Part shown: in pieces, positions 8,290 to 17,541 of the stretch | How the letters are laid out: every line of letters begins with the position of its first letter | How positions within the stretch are numbered: position 1 is the stretch's first letter | NCBI GenBank assembly: GCA_963790965.1 | Contig: CAWBQO010000001.1 | Coordinates: 1 to 64,000 of the forward strand | Source: CAWBQO01 sp963790965 | Lineage (GTDB): Bacteria > Bacteroidota > Rhodothermia > Rhodothermales > DASSAV01 | Reading direction: 5' to 3' | Length of the DNA: 64,000 nucleotides | Notes under the pieces: model-generated | What the model saw: the letters and a program-made list of their open reading frames with translations, nothing else | What the model was told of the DNA's origin: nothing | The model's database searches: none | Program-made: the position numbers and the translations under genes

Positions 8290-9975
8290 TTGGAGTTCAA
8301 GTCGCGGGATTTCACGAACGCGGAGCGGGTGCTCAGGATCCGCGACCTTCGGGTCGGCCTGACCGGGCGGCCGAACGCGGCGCCGGTGCTGGACGGCATC
8401 GACCTCGACATCCGCGCGGGCGAGACGCATTGCCTCGTCGGCGAATCCGGGTCGGGCAAATCGGTCACGTCGCTCTGCGCGATGGGGCTGCTGCCCCGGG
8501 ATGCTCTCGAGATCCGCGGCGGGTCGATCGACCTCGAGGGTTTCGAGATCACCACCGCCACGGCGGGCCAGATGCGCGAATTGCGCGCGCGCCGCATCGC
8601 CATGATCTTCCAGGAGCCGATGACGGCGCTCAACCCGGTGCTTCGGGTCGGCGACCAGATCGGCGAGGTGCTGAACATGCACACCGATCTGACCCAGGCC
8701 GAGGCGAAAAAGCGCACTCTCGACATGATGGAGCAGGTGCATCTGCCGGATGTCGAACGCATCTATCAGGCCTTTCCGCACCAGTTGAGCGGCGGGCAGC
8801 GACAGCGCATCATGATCGCCATGGCACTGATCCTCGATCCGGACCTTCTGATCGCGGATGAGCCGACGACGGCGCTCGACGTGACGACGCAGCTTCAGAT
8901 CCTCAAGCTGATCGCCGAGATGCAGGAGCGTCAGGGCACCGCCGTGCTGTTCATCACCCACGACATGGGCGTGGTCGCCGAAATCGCCGACACCGTCAGC
9001 GTGATGCAGAACGGCCGCATCGTCGAGCGCGCGCCGATCCGCAAGCTGCTGACCGAGCCCGGCGAAGACTACACCCGCAAGCTGCTGACCGCGGTGCCCA
9101 ACCTCGCGCCGCGCGCCGCCCGGGGCACCGCGACCGCAAGCGACGTGATCACCGTCGACGGGCTGGACATGACGTACGGCGGGGGCGGGTTCTTTCGCAA
9201 GTCGCCCGGAGTGAAGGCCGCGCGCGACGTGAGCTTCACCATCGCGCCGGGGCGCACCCTCGGCATCGTCGGCGAAAGCGGTTCGGGCAAATCGACGGTC
9301 GCGCGCTGCATCATGCGGCTGATCGATCCGACCGCGGGCAAGGTGATTGTCGCGGGTACCGAGATCGCTCAGTTGTCGCGCCGCCAGTTGCAGCCGCACC
9401 GCAAGCATCTTCAGATCGTGTTCCAGGATCCCTACCGCTCGCTCAACCCGCGCTGGACGGTCGCGCGCAGCCTCTGCGAGGGGCCGATCAACTTCGGCAC
9501 GTCGCGCGCTGATGCGATGACCCGCGCGGCCGAGTTGATGGAGCTTGTCGATCTGCCGCGCGATGCGCTCGACCGGTATCCGCACCAGTTCTCGGGCGGG
9601 CAGAGGCAGCGCATCGCGATCGCACGCGCGGTCGCGATGAAACCCGACCTGCTGGTTGCGGACGAGGCCGTCTCGGCGCTCGACGTCAGCGTTCAGGCGC
9701 AGGTGCTCGACTTGCTTGACGACGTTCAGGAACGCTTCGGCATCGCCATGCTGTTCATCACCCACGACCTGCGGGTCGCCGCGCAGATCTGCGACGACGT
9801 GCTGGTCATGCAGAAGGGGCTGGTGGTCGAGCACGGCCCCGCCGGCGAGGTTCTCGCGAATCCGCGCCACGATTATACCAACAGCCTGATCGAGGCGGCC
9901 CCCGGCCGCCACTGGGACTTTGCCAATTTCCGCGCGCTGGATGGCGCGAACGCATACAAAGGAGCCGTACAATGA
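8290..9975 (+). CDS. ABC transporter double ATPase, fused DppD-DppF type
   Basis: A 561-residue protein with two complete nucleotide-binding domains. The first (about residues 15-270) has GESGSGKS, LSGGQRQR and LLIADEPTTALD. The second (about 290-545) has GESGSGKS, FSGGQRQR and LLVADEAVSALD. In many bacteria these are two genes (dppD and dppF); here they are fused. The start is a TTG at 8290, three bases after the DppC stop. The last domain ends with the oligopeptide-type extension. It overlaps the next gene by ATGA (9972-9975), so it belongs to the same operon. Confidence 0.93.
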   Translation: MEFKSRDFTNAERVLRIRDLRVGLTGRPNAAPVLDGIDLDIRAGETHCLVGESGSGKSVTSLCAMGLLPRDALEIRGGSIDLEGFEITTATAGQMRELRARRIAMIFQEPMTALNPVLRVGDQIGEVLNMHTDLTQAEAKKRTLDMMEQVHLPDVERIYQAFPHQLSGGQRQRIMIAMALILDPDLLIADEPTTALDVTTQLQILKLIAEMQERQGTAVLFITHDMGVVAEIADTVSVMQNGRIVERAPIRKLLTEPGEDYTRKLLTAVPNLAPRAARGTATASDVITVDGLDMTYGGGGFFRKSPGVKAARDVSFTIAPGRTLGIVGESGSGKSTVARCIMRLIDPTAGKVIVAGTEIAQLSRRQLQPHRKHLQIVFQDPYRSLNPRWTVARSLCEGPINFGTSRADAMTRAAELMELVDLPRDALDRYPHQFSGGQRQRIAIARAVAMKPDLLVADEAVSALDVSVQAQVLDLLDDVQERFGIAMLFITHDLRVAAQICDDVLVMQKGLVVEHGPAGEVLANPRHDYTNSLIEAAPGRHWDFANFRALDGANAYKGAVQ

Positions 9976-11147
9976 GCGTCATTCCGCAGATAGAGACTTT
10001 TGCCGACGAACTTACCGCCATCCGCCGGGATTTCCACGCCCACCCCGAACTCGGGTTCGAGGAAACCCGCACCTCGGGCATCGTCGCCGAAAAGCTGCGC
10101 GCCTGGGGCGTGGACGAGGTGCACGAGGGCCTGGGCGGCACGGGTGTCGTCGGCATCATCAAGGGCACCGGTGGCGGCAATCGCCGCGTCGGCCTGCGCG
10201 CCGACATGGACGCCCTGCCGATAGTCGAGGCGTCCGGCGTGCCCTATGCCTCGACCAGCGCGGGCCGGATGCACGCCTGCGGCCACGACGGGCACACCAC
10301 GATGCTGCTGGGCGCCGCGCGCTACCTCGCCCAGACGCGCGACTTCGACGGCACCGTGGTGCTGATCTTCCAGCCCGCCGAAGAGGGGCTTGGCGGCGCG
10401 CGCCGGATGATCGCGGAGGGGCTGTTCGACAAGTTTCCCTGCGACGAGATCTACGGCATGCACAACGACCCCAATTCCGAACCCGGAGTTGTCAGCGTCA
10501 CCCCCGGCCCGGCCATGGCGGGAGCGACGTTCTTCGACATCACCGTCAAGGGCACCGGCAGTCACGCCGCGATGCCGCACCAGTCGCGCGACCCCATCGT
10601 GATCGGCACGTCGCTGGTTCAGCAGTTGCAGAGCATCGTCAGCCGCAACACGCCGCCGACCAAACCGGTCGTCCTGTCGGTGACGAAGTTCAACGCGGGT
10701 TCCGCCTACAACGTGGTGCCCGACGCCGCGACCATCGCCGGCACGATCCGCTATTTCCATGACGAGGTGGCGCAGATGGCCGATACGCGCATCCGCGAGC
10801 TTTGCGCCGGAATGGCGCAGGCCTACGGCATCGAGATCTCGGTCGACCTGCGCAACGTCTTCGACGTGCTGATGAACGATCCCGACCTCACGACCGCATA
10901 CGTCGCCGCCGCGGCCGACATCGTGGGCGCCGACATGGCGGCCGAATCCACAGAACAGGCCACCGGCTCGGAGGATTTCGCCGACATGCTCAAGGTGGTT
11001 CCGGGGGCCTATTGCCGGGTCGGTCACGCCGGCAGCATCCCGCTGCACAATCCGGCCTTTGTTCTTGATGACGCGATCCTGCCGGTCGGCGCCTCGATCT
11101 ATGCCCGGCTGGTGGAAACGCGCCTGCCGCTCGGCCATGCTGCCTGA
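9972..11147 (+). CDS. M20D family amidohydrolase (hippurate/N-acyl amino acid type)
   Basis: A 391-residue metallopeptidase of the M20D group (HipO/AbgB-like). Metal-site motifs are intact: RRDFHAHPELGFEE, GLRADMDALPI, MHACGHDGHT and FQPAEEGLGGA. Residues GSHAAMPHQSRDP mark the dimerisation (lid) domain. It has no leader, so it is cytoplasmic, where it would cleave an N-acyl or amide bond of the imported substrate. It overlaps the ATPase gene by four bases. The exact substrate cannot be read from sequence. Confidence 0.92.
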   Translation: MSVIPQIETFADELTAIRRDFHAHPELGFEETRTSGIVAEKLRAWGVDEVHEGLGGTGVVGIIKGTGGGNRRVGLRADMDALPIVEASGVPYASTSAGRMHACGHDGHTTMLLGAARYLAQTRDFDGTVVLIFQPAEEGLGGARRMIAEGLFDKFPCDEIYGMHNDPNSEPGVVSVTPGPAMAGATFFDITVKGTGSHAAMPHQSRDPIVIGTSLVQQLQSIVSRNTPPTKPVVLSVTKFNAGSAYNVVPDAATIAGTIRYFHDEVAQMADTRIRELCAGMAQAYGIEISVDLRNVFDVLMNDPDLTTAYVAAAADIVGADMAAESTEQATGSEDFADMLKVVPGAYCRVGHAGSIPLHNPAFVLDDAILPVGASIYARLVETRLPLGHAA

Positions 11148-11208
11148 CGCTGCCACCAAGCACGCGACCGTCGCGCCAGCCCGGGCCGCGCACCCCAAAG
11201 GAGTATAC

Positions 11209-12351
11209 ATGACGACCAATCCGCTCGATCTGCCGTTCGATACCCAGGAAATGCTGGAGGGGCTGCGGCCCTGGATCGAAACCGAAAGCCCCACCTTCGA
11301 TGCCGCCGCCGTCAACCGGATGATGGACGTGGTCCAGCACGATCTTGCCGCTCTGGGCGCGCGGGTCGAGCGTATTCCGGGGCGCTTGGGCCTCGGTGAC
11401 AGCGTGCGCGCGACCATGCCGCACCCGAGGGCCGGCGAGGGCGGCGTCCTGCTGCTGGGGCATCTCGACACCGTTCATCCGGTGGGCACGCTGGGCAAGC
11501 TGCCATTCCGGCGCGAGGGCGACATCTGCTACGGCCCCGGGATCATGGACATGAAGGGCGGCAACTACGTCTATCTCGATGCGCTACGCAAGCTGCTGGC
11601 GGCAGGGGTGGAAACCCCGCGTCCGGTCACCGTGCTCTTTACCCCCGACGAAGAAATCGGCACCCCTTCGACGCGCGCGCTGATCGAGGCGGAGGCGAAA
11701 CGACACGAGTTCGTGCTGGTGCCCGAGCCCGCGCGCCCCGACGGCGGCGCGGTGATCGGGCGGTATGCCATCGCGCGCTTCAACCTCCAGACCCGCGGCA
11801 AGCCCAGCCACGCCGGATGGGCGCTCAAGGACGGCCGCTCGGCGATCGCGGAGATGGCAAAATCGGTGGCCCGGATCGAGGGCATGACCAGCGACGACTG
11901 CACCTTTTCCGTCGGTGTCTTCAACGCGGGCCAGTGGGTCAACTGCGTCTCCTCCGTCTGCGACGCCGAGGTGCTGTCGATGGCCAAGACGCAGGAGCTG
12001 CTGGACGAGGGCGTGGAACGGATGCTCGCGCTCAATTCGGACGAGGGCGACGTGGTCATGGAGGTGCGACGCGGCGTCACCCGGCCCGTGTGGGAGCCCG
12101 ATCAGCCCGGCACGATGGCGATGCTGGCCCTCGCGCAGCAGATCGCCGGCGAAATCGGGTTCGAGATGTCGGGCGCGTCGGCGGGCGGCGGGTCTGACGG
12201 CAACTTCACCGGCTTCCTCGGCATCCCGACCCTCAATTCCATCGGCGTGCGCGGCAAGGATCTGCACACGCTCAACGAACACATCCTCGTCGACAGCCTG
12301 GTGGAGCGGGCGCGGCTCGCGGCCGCGCTCTTTTGCCGCCTGGGGGCCTGA
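11209..12351 (+). CDS. M20 family carboxypeptidase (glutamate carboxypeptidase-like)
   Basis: A 380-residue M20 peptidase of the CPG2/ArgE branch. Metal motifs are LLLGHLDTVHPVGTL, PGIMDMKGG and FTPDEEIGTPST, with the zinc ligands and the EE catalytic pair. RGKPSHAGWALKDGRSAI lies in the dimerisation domain, and a late GGGSDGNFTG loop is present. The start is ATG 11209 after AAAGGAG; an in-frame extension to the left runs through the end of the previous gene and lacks homology. It probably trims a C-terminal glutamate or similar residue. Its stop overlaps the ATG of the next gene (TGATG at 12349-12353). Confidence 0.9.
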   Translation: MTTNPLDLPFDTQEMLEGLRPWIETESPTFDAAAVNRMMDVVQHDLAALGARVERIPGRLGLGDSVRATMPHPRAGEGGVLLLGHLDTVHPVGTLGKLPFRREGDICYGPGIMDMKGGNYVYLDALRKLLAAGVETPRPVTVLFTPDEEIGTPSTRALIEAEAKRHEFVLVPEPARPDGGAVIGRYAIARFNLQTRGKPSHAGWALKDGRSAIAEMAKSVARIEGMTSDDCTFSVGVFNAGQWVNCVSSVCDAEVLSMAKTQELLDEGVERMLALNSDEGDVVMEVRRGVTRPVWEPDQPGTMAMLALAQQIAGEIGFEMSGASAGGGSDGNFTGFLGIPTLNSIGVRGKDLHTLNEHILVDSLVERARLAAALFCRLGA

Positions 12352-13916
12352 TGTCGGAGTCCCTGTCGCGCACGATGCAGATCCGCAAGCACGTGGTGGA
12401 GACGGATCGCGGCGTCGTCGCCTCCCAGCATCGCCTTGCCGCCGAGGCCGGAGCCGAGGCCTTGCGCGCGGGCGGCGACGCGGTGGATGCGGCCGTTGCA
12501 TGCAGCTTCGTCTGCGGTGTGCTCGAGCCTTGGATGTCCGGCCCCGCGGGCGGCGGTGCCGCGATGCATTGGCGCGCCGACACCGGCACGGCGCATGCGC
12601 TGAACTTCGGCATGCGCGCACCGTCCGGCCTGCGGGTCGGGGATTTTCCGCTCTCCGGCGCCGGTGTCGCGGGCGATCTGTTTCCCTGGAAGCGGGTGGT
12701 CGACGACCGCAACGTGCTCGGTGCCCGGGCCGTGGCCGTGCCGGCGGTGGTCGACGGACTGGAGGCGGCCCACAAGCGCTGGGGGCGCCTGCCCTGGGCA
12801 GAGCTTGTGGCCCCGTCCATCGCCCATGCGCGGCGGGGCATGGCCGTCGACTGGTACGCATCCCTCATCATCGCGAGCGCGACGCGCGATCTGGCGCGGG
12901 ATCCGGACGCGGCGGCGATGTTCCTGCTCGAAGGCCAGTGGCCGCGCCCCTTCGCCTGGACGGCCCTTGCCGAGGATCGAATCGAGCAGTGCCGCATGGC
13001 AGACAGCCTCGACGTCATCGCGCGCGAAGGCGCCGGCGCGCTGCATGGCGGCGATCTGGGCGCGGCGATGGCGCAGGACCTGCGCGACAAGGGCGGCTAC
13101 CTCAGCCGCGAGGATCTGGCCCTCAACAGGGCGCAATTTCATGCGCCGCTGGATGTCGCCTATCGCGATGCGCTGTTTCACGTCATGCCGGGGCTGACCG
13201 CGGGCCCGACCTTTGCCGGCGCGATGGCGCGGCTCCAGGACGCGGCGATGCCGTCGCTGCAGGACGCGGCTCCGGCCCATGCGCACGCGCTTTTCGGCGC
13301 CTACGAGGAGCGGCTCGCGCAGATGGGCGCCGCGGGCGAAAGCGACGCCGCGCCGGGCTGCACCACGCATTTCTGCGTCGTCGACCGGGACGGCAACATG
13401 GTGTCGCACACGCAGACGCTGCTCTCGGTCTTTGGCGCGCGCATCGTCTCGCCCTCGACCGGGTTCCTCATGAACAACGGCATCATGTGGTTCGATCCCG
13501 AACCCGGGCGGCCGAATTCGCTCGGCGCGGGCCGCGCCTGCCTGATGAATGTCTGCCCGATGATCGGACAGGCGCAAGGTCGGCGTTTTGCGCTTGGCGC
13601 GTCGGGCGGGCGCAAGATCGTTTCCGCGGTCGCGCAGATGGCTTCATTCCTCGCGGATTTCGACATGGATCTGGACGCGGCTTTCGCGCAGCCACGAATC
13701 GACGTGTCCGGCGGGGACCGCATCATCGCCAACGAGGCGCTCGCGCCACAGACGCTTGCAGCGCTGGAGGCGATCGCCCCCGTGACAACCGCGCGGCCGA
13801 CTTTGCTGCCCTATCCCTTTGCATGCCCGTCGGCGGTCATGGACAGCGGCGACAAGCGGTTCGGGGCCACCGAAACGATGTCGGCTTGGGGCGACGCCGT
13901 CGGCGAACCCGCCTGA
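12351..13916 (+). CDS. Gamma-glutamyltransferase family protein
   Basis: A 521-residue Ntn-hydrolase of the GGT family. The autoprocessing and catalytic threonine is Thr338 in CTTHFCVVDRDGNMVS. The small-subunit landmarks RIVSPSTGFLMNNGIMWFDP and ASGGRKI follow. There is no signal peptide, unlike classical periplasmic GGT, so it probably acts in the cytoplasm on a gamma-glutamyl or related amide delivered by the importer. It starts in a TGATG overlap with the carboxypeptidase gene and is the last gene of the run. The oxyanion PS(S)M motif of classical GGT is absent, so activity may differ (cephalosporin-acylase-like members exist). Confidence 0.88.
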   Translation: MSESLSRTMQIRKHVVETDRGVVASQHRLAAEAGAEALRAGGDAVDAAVACSFVCGVLEPWMSGPAGGGAAMHWRADTGTAHALNFGMRAPSGLRVGDFPLSGAGVAGDLFPWKRVVDDRNVLGARAVAVPAVVDGLEAAHKRWGRLPWAELVAPSIAHARRGMAVDWYASLIIASATRDLARDPDAAAMFLLEGQWPRPFAWTALAEDRIEQCRMADSLDVIAREGAGALHGGDLGAAMAQDLRDKGGYLSREDLALNRAQFHAPLDVAYRDALFHVMPGLTAGPTFAGAMARLQDAAMPSLQDAAPAHAHALFGAYEERLAQMGAAGESDAAPGCTTHFCVVDRDGNMVSHTQTLLSVFGARIVSPSTGFLMNNGIMWFDPEPGRPNSLGAGRACLMNVCPMIGQAQGRRFALGASGGRKIVSAVAQMASFLADFDMDLDAAFAQPRIDVSGGDRIIANEALAPQTLAALEAIAPVTTARPTLLPYPFACPSAVMDSGDKRFGATETMSAWGDAVGEPA

Positions 13917-14166
13917 AGCCGTCCGGCGGATCCATGCAGCGCGGCAAGCAGGACGGGACATCGGTCAAAGGTTGCGGCCATGGTGCCAGCCGACGATGCA
14001 CCTGCGCGCCTTCTGTGTCTCGACCTTGTCCGCAACCGGGCCGGCGGCACGCGCCGCACCTGCCCCGCGGTGTCATGGCCGGCGCACCGCAGTTTCAGGA
14101 AATGTCTTGTGCACAACCCATTGCTTGCGCGGGCCGCGCAGCTTCGCCCCGCATCCTGACCTGCGT

Positions 14167-15369
14167 TCAGGCGGCAGCCGCGATCGGCGCGCGCCGCGAC
14201 TCGATGTAGGCGAGGCCGAGCACGGCGATTCCGCCACAGGCAAGCGCCGTCCCCACCAGCCCCGTCGAGCCCCATCCATAGCCCGCCGTCAGCGCCAGCC
14301 CCGCCAGGAACGGCCCCAATGCATTGGCGAGGTTGAAGGCGGCATGGTTCAACGTGGCGGCCAGCGTCTGTGCCTCGCCCGCGACGTCCATCAGCCGCAT
14401 CTGAAGCGGTATGACCAGTCCCGCTGTCATGCCGAGGAGGAAGATCGTTGCAACCATGAGCGCCCAGTTCCCGATCACGGCGGTGTAGACCAGCGGCACC
14501 ACAGCCATCCCGGCCAGCAGCACCAGGGCGCCGCCGAATCGCGACCAGGAGGCGAGCCGCCCGGCGAGCATGTTGCCGATCGTCGCGCCGACCCCAAAGG
14601 CGGACAGCGCAAGCGGGATCGCATACGTCGGCGCATCGGTGGAGTCGATCATCGCGGCGGACAGGTAGGAGTAGACGGCGAAGACACCGCCAAAACCGAC
14701 CGCACCGACCAGCAGGGACAACCACACCGCGCGGTTGCGCAAAGCGCCCAACTCCCTCAGCGGGCTTGAATCCGGATCCGGGCACTCGTAGGGCGCGTTC
14801 TTGAGGATCATCGCCGCAGACAGCAGCGCCAGCGCGGTCACGATGTAGAACAGGCTGCGCCATCCAACCGCCTGGCCGATGGCCCCGGCGGCGGGAACGC
14901 CGATCACGTTCGCAAGCGTGAGCCCGAGCATCACCTGCGCGACGCCGGTCGCGCGGCGCCCCTTGGGCAGCAGGTCCGCGGCGAACAGCATGGCGATCCC
15001 GAGATAGGCACCATGCGGCAGGCCCGCCAGAACCCGGGAAAACGTGAGCGCGCCCATCGCCGGAACCACGGCCGACAGCAGGTTGGCGAGCGCGAAGGCG
15101 AGGATCAGCCACATCAGCATGATCTTGCGCGCGACCCGCGCGCTCAGCACCGCCAGTACCGGCGCCCCGACGACGACGCCAAGTGCATAGGCGCTGATCG
15201 CGTGGCCGGCCGTCGGCTCGTCGACACCCAGATCGGCGGCGTAATAGGGCAGAAGCCCCATTGCGGCAAATTCCGACACACCGATGGCAAAGGCGCCCAC
15301 CGCGAGCGACAGGATGGTCAGGCGCGCGCGACGCTCGTCATGTCTCTGTTCGTCATGCATGGCGGACAT
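14167..15369 (-). CDS. MFS transporter, DHA1 AraJ/PbuE-like exporter
   Basis: A 400-residue major facilitator with 12 predicted TM helices. The first helix carries AIGVSEFAAMGLLPYYAADL, typical of the AraJ/YdhP/PbuE exporters, and the 2-3 loop motif A is of the ARVARK type. An acidic and basic N-terminus (MSAMHDEQRHDERR) faces the cytoplasm. It is convergent with the GGT gene and not part of that operon. Substrates in this group include purines, arabinose derivatives and drugs; none can be assigned here. Confidence 0.88.
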   Translation of the reverse strand: MSAMHDEQRHDERRARLTILSLAVGAFAIGVSEFAAMGLLPYYAADLGVDEPTAGHAISAYALGVVVGAPVLAVLSARVARKIMLMWLILAFALANLLSAVVPAMGALTFSRVLAGLPHGAYLGIAMLFAADLLPKGRRATGVAQVMLGLTLANVIGVPAAGAIGQAVGWRSLFYIVTALALLSAAMILKNAPYECPDPDSSPLRELGALRNRAVWLSLLVGAVGFGGVFAVYSYLSAAMIDSTDAPTYAIPLALSAFGVGATIGNMLAGRLASWSRFGGALVLLAGMAVVPLVYTAVIGNWALMVATIFLLGMTAGLVIPLQMRLMDVAGEAQTLAATLNHAAFNLANALGPFLAGLALTAGYGWGSTGLVGTALACGGIAVLGLAYIESRRAPIAAAA

Positions 15370-16873
15370 CCTCGTTTCGGGCTTTCATGCTGCATTGCGG
15401 CAAAAGAATAGGTGTTATCGCTATCGGTGCAATGGGGCAAGCGCACAAGGCTGCCTTGCGGGTCCTGCATGCGTGCGTTTCCCGAAAGACTGCTCTCCGG
15501 ACTTGATGCGCCGCTCTGGACGCCGCAGATGGCAGAGGCAATTACGCACGCAATCCGCGCGAAGCTTCAGCCGATGCGCAACCCGGTCTTCCTATTCCAG
15601 GTGAACGTCCCCACGACGTCCGCTTTCCGGTGAGACCGACGGAGTCATCCGCAGGCACTTCGGGTTCTCGGCTCACATGCGCGAAAGGAGCCCGCGGGGG
15701 CCGCACTACAACCGGGTCCTGCCAAGACCGTCAAGCGGAACGTCCACACCGCAAAACCCGATCTATCCCACGCCACGGCGTCGAGCACTTCTCCCCGGCC
15801 TCGGTCCTGATCAGCCTGCTCTCGCTCGGCGCGATCTTCGGTGCGATCCTCGCGGAATTCATCGCTCTGCCGCTCTTCGGCTCGGTCGCAACATTGCCAA
15901 CTGCGGCGTGGTGACGCTTCCATGCATTTCTTACCCGCAACGGCACGGTCGGCCCCGCAGCCCTTGCCGGAGCGGTTATGACGGTCGCTGCCGGTCTGGT
16001 CGGTGGATCGGCGTGCCGCTACGCGTCAGGCTTGTGGTGAATCGACGTTGTGAAACGGGGCAGCGCGGTCTTTCTTTATTCCGCCGCACCCAGAAGGCGG
16101 TGGAGCGCATCTTTCCGAACGGTAAAGTCAGCGCTTCTGACAATATGCTGTGATACTTTATGCGCAATGGGTTTGTGCCCGCATGGACCGCGACCTCGGT
16201 CCAGCACCGTCCGTGCTTCTCGTCGGCGGGGCGGACACATGCTGGGTGTGCGCCAGATCATGCCTTGCGCCGGCGCAAGGATAGATGACGTCGGCTACGA
16301 CGGTCAGCCGGCCCACCAAGCCCAAGGCCGACTGGGCGTTATCCACGCGCACGGGCGGGTCGACCTCAACCAGACCGATCGCCGGTCCGACGCCGCGATC
16401 ATGGATGCATTTTCCTCCGGACCAGTGCCGACTGGCGACGCTGGAGGCCTATCGGCGTTTGCGGGACATCGTGGCGGGCCTGATATACGTGAACCCGTTC
16501 GATATGCCCGACGGTCCGCTTGCGCGTGGCATTCACGCAGAACTGCGCGACCTGTCGCCGCATTTGAAGTCGGTGCAGGCACCGGTCAGCCTTCGCGGTC
16601 GCGCGGCTATCCTTCTGCCGGCGTCGCGCCAACGGCCCGAGCCGCTGAAGACGTTGTCGATTGACCGTGTGAAAATGCACACCAAACCCGGACGCCTCTT
16701 TGACGACGACCGCGGCTGGGTTGGCCATCGCTGGAATGTCGAGCGTGAGACCTTGAAATTGGCATGCTGCGCGCCGGATCGGCGCGGAACTCGGAGCGGT
16801 CGCGCCCACGTCGGACGAACGCTCGGCATCGAACGAGCGACAGCGTGGATCCGCTGCCGCTCGCGAACTCTGG
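15370..16873. other. 1.5-kb region without a recognisable gene
   Basis: No open frame here has convincing homology. A hydrophobic stretch on the plus strand at about 15790-15910 (SVLISLLSLGAIFGAILAEF) looks like a scrap of a membrane protein and ends at a TGA. Another plus-strand stretch at about 16430-16580 (LEAYRRLRDIVAGLIYVNPF) has protein-like composition but I could not place it. The region is probably made of decayed genes. Confidence 0.5.
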
Positions 16874-16960
16874 TCAGAAGATCAGCGCCAGCAGCCCTAT
16901 GACCACCAGAAGACCGATCAGGAAGATGATGCCGACGGCACCGCCGAGAAACTTGAACAT
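16874..16960 (-). CDS. 28-residue single-pass membrane peptide after csbD
   Basis: Starting at ATG 16960 there is a 28-codon frame (MFKFLGGAVGIIFL then IGLLVVIGLLALIF) that is almost entirely one TM helix with a single lysine near the N-terminus. It begins one base after the csbD stop, and a GGAAG ribosome site lies in the last codons of csbD, so translation would be coupled. I know no named family. The coupling, the clean TM composition and the shared EcfG-like promoter argue that it is real and stress-induced. Confidence 0.6.
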   Translation of the reverse strand: MFKFLGGAVGIIFLIGLLVVIGLLALIF

Positions 16961-16961
16961 T

Positions 16962-17138
16962 CTACTTCTTCCCGGTTACCGCGTCCTTGGCCTTGCCCAG
17001 ACCTTTCTGCGCCTTGCCTTCTGCCTGATCGGCCTGGCCGCTCCGTTCGGTTTCCCGGTCTCCGGTGGCCTTGCCCAGTGTTTCCTTGGCCGAACCCTTG
17101 ATGTCCTTGGCCTCGCCCTTGCTCTTGTCGTCGCTCAT
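16962..17138 (-). CDS. csbD: CsbD family general-stress protein
   Basis: A 58-residue hydrophilic protein, rich in K, G, A and E, with the CsbD pattern GEAKDIKGSAKETLGKATGD and ADQAEGKAQKGLGKAKDAV. CsbD proteins are induced in the general stress response of many bacteria; their molecular role is not established. The start is ATG 17138, preceded by AAGGA. Upstream is a match to the alphaproteobacterial EcfG promoter, which fits stress control. The 28-residue membrane peptide follows one base after the stop. Confidence 0.9.
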   Translation of the reverse strand: MSDDKSKGEAKDIKGSAKETLGKATGDRETERSGQADQAEGKAQKGLGKAKDAVTGKK

Positions 17139-17168
17139 GGCTTTTCCTTTCGGTTGCGTCATATCGGT

Positions 17169-17194
17169 AACACGCGGGGGGTCTGCTGTGTTCC
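17169..17194 (-). promoter_or_regulatory. EcfG-type general-stress promoter for csbD
   Basis: On the minus strand GGAAC (17190-17194) is followed after 17 bases by TGTT (17169-17172). This matches the alphaproteobacterial EcfG consensus GGAAC-N16/17-CGTT except for one base. It lies about 30 bp upstream of the csbD start, the normal distance. Confidence 0.65.
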
Positions 17195-17541
17195 GACCCC
17201 GCGTTGGTGAAGGTCGAAAATCTCTCGGCCAGCCCAATGCCGAAACACCAATTCGCTTTGCGAGGGCCATTGTGAAACCTGCGGCACACTGTGCCTCCGC
17301 GCGCTCGTGAAGGCGCGCGCGCCCCGGGTGGCGATGCGGGAAACGCCCGCGACGCGGCCCGGACGCGCCGTAGTACTGCTCAACCATGAGCGCGACAGTT
17401 TCGAGGCGCAATCAAAGCGTGTCCGGTTGTCTACAGATACTTGCTTGCCAACCGCCGACATATTGCTAGGTTTGGCTCCGATACGCCATTTTGATCAAGA
17501 TAGAGCGTAATCAACGCAATGAAATCTCTGGGAGGGGAAAC

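Noticed and set aside
7387..9972. An 861-codon open frame on the minus strand opposite the DppC and ATPase genes
   Set aside because: Composition is R/H/D-rich and without motifs; it is the mirror of two well-supported plus-strand genes in high-GC DNA.
12351..13916. Calling the GGT a periplasmic glutathione hydrolase
   Set aside because: It has no signal peptide and lacks the usual PSSM oxyanion motif; cellular role and substrate stay open.
15630..16902. Coding calls for the open frames at 15.6-15.9 and 16.3-16.9 kb
   Set aside because: Short hydrophobic or helical pieces exist, but there is no start site, family motif or operon context.
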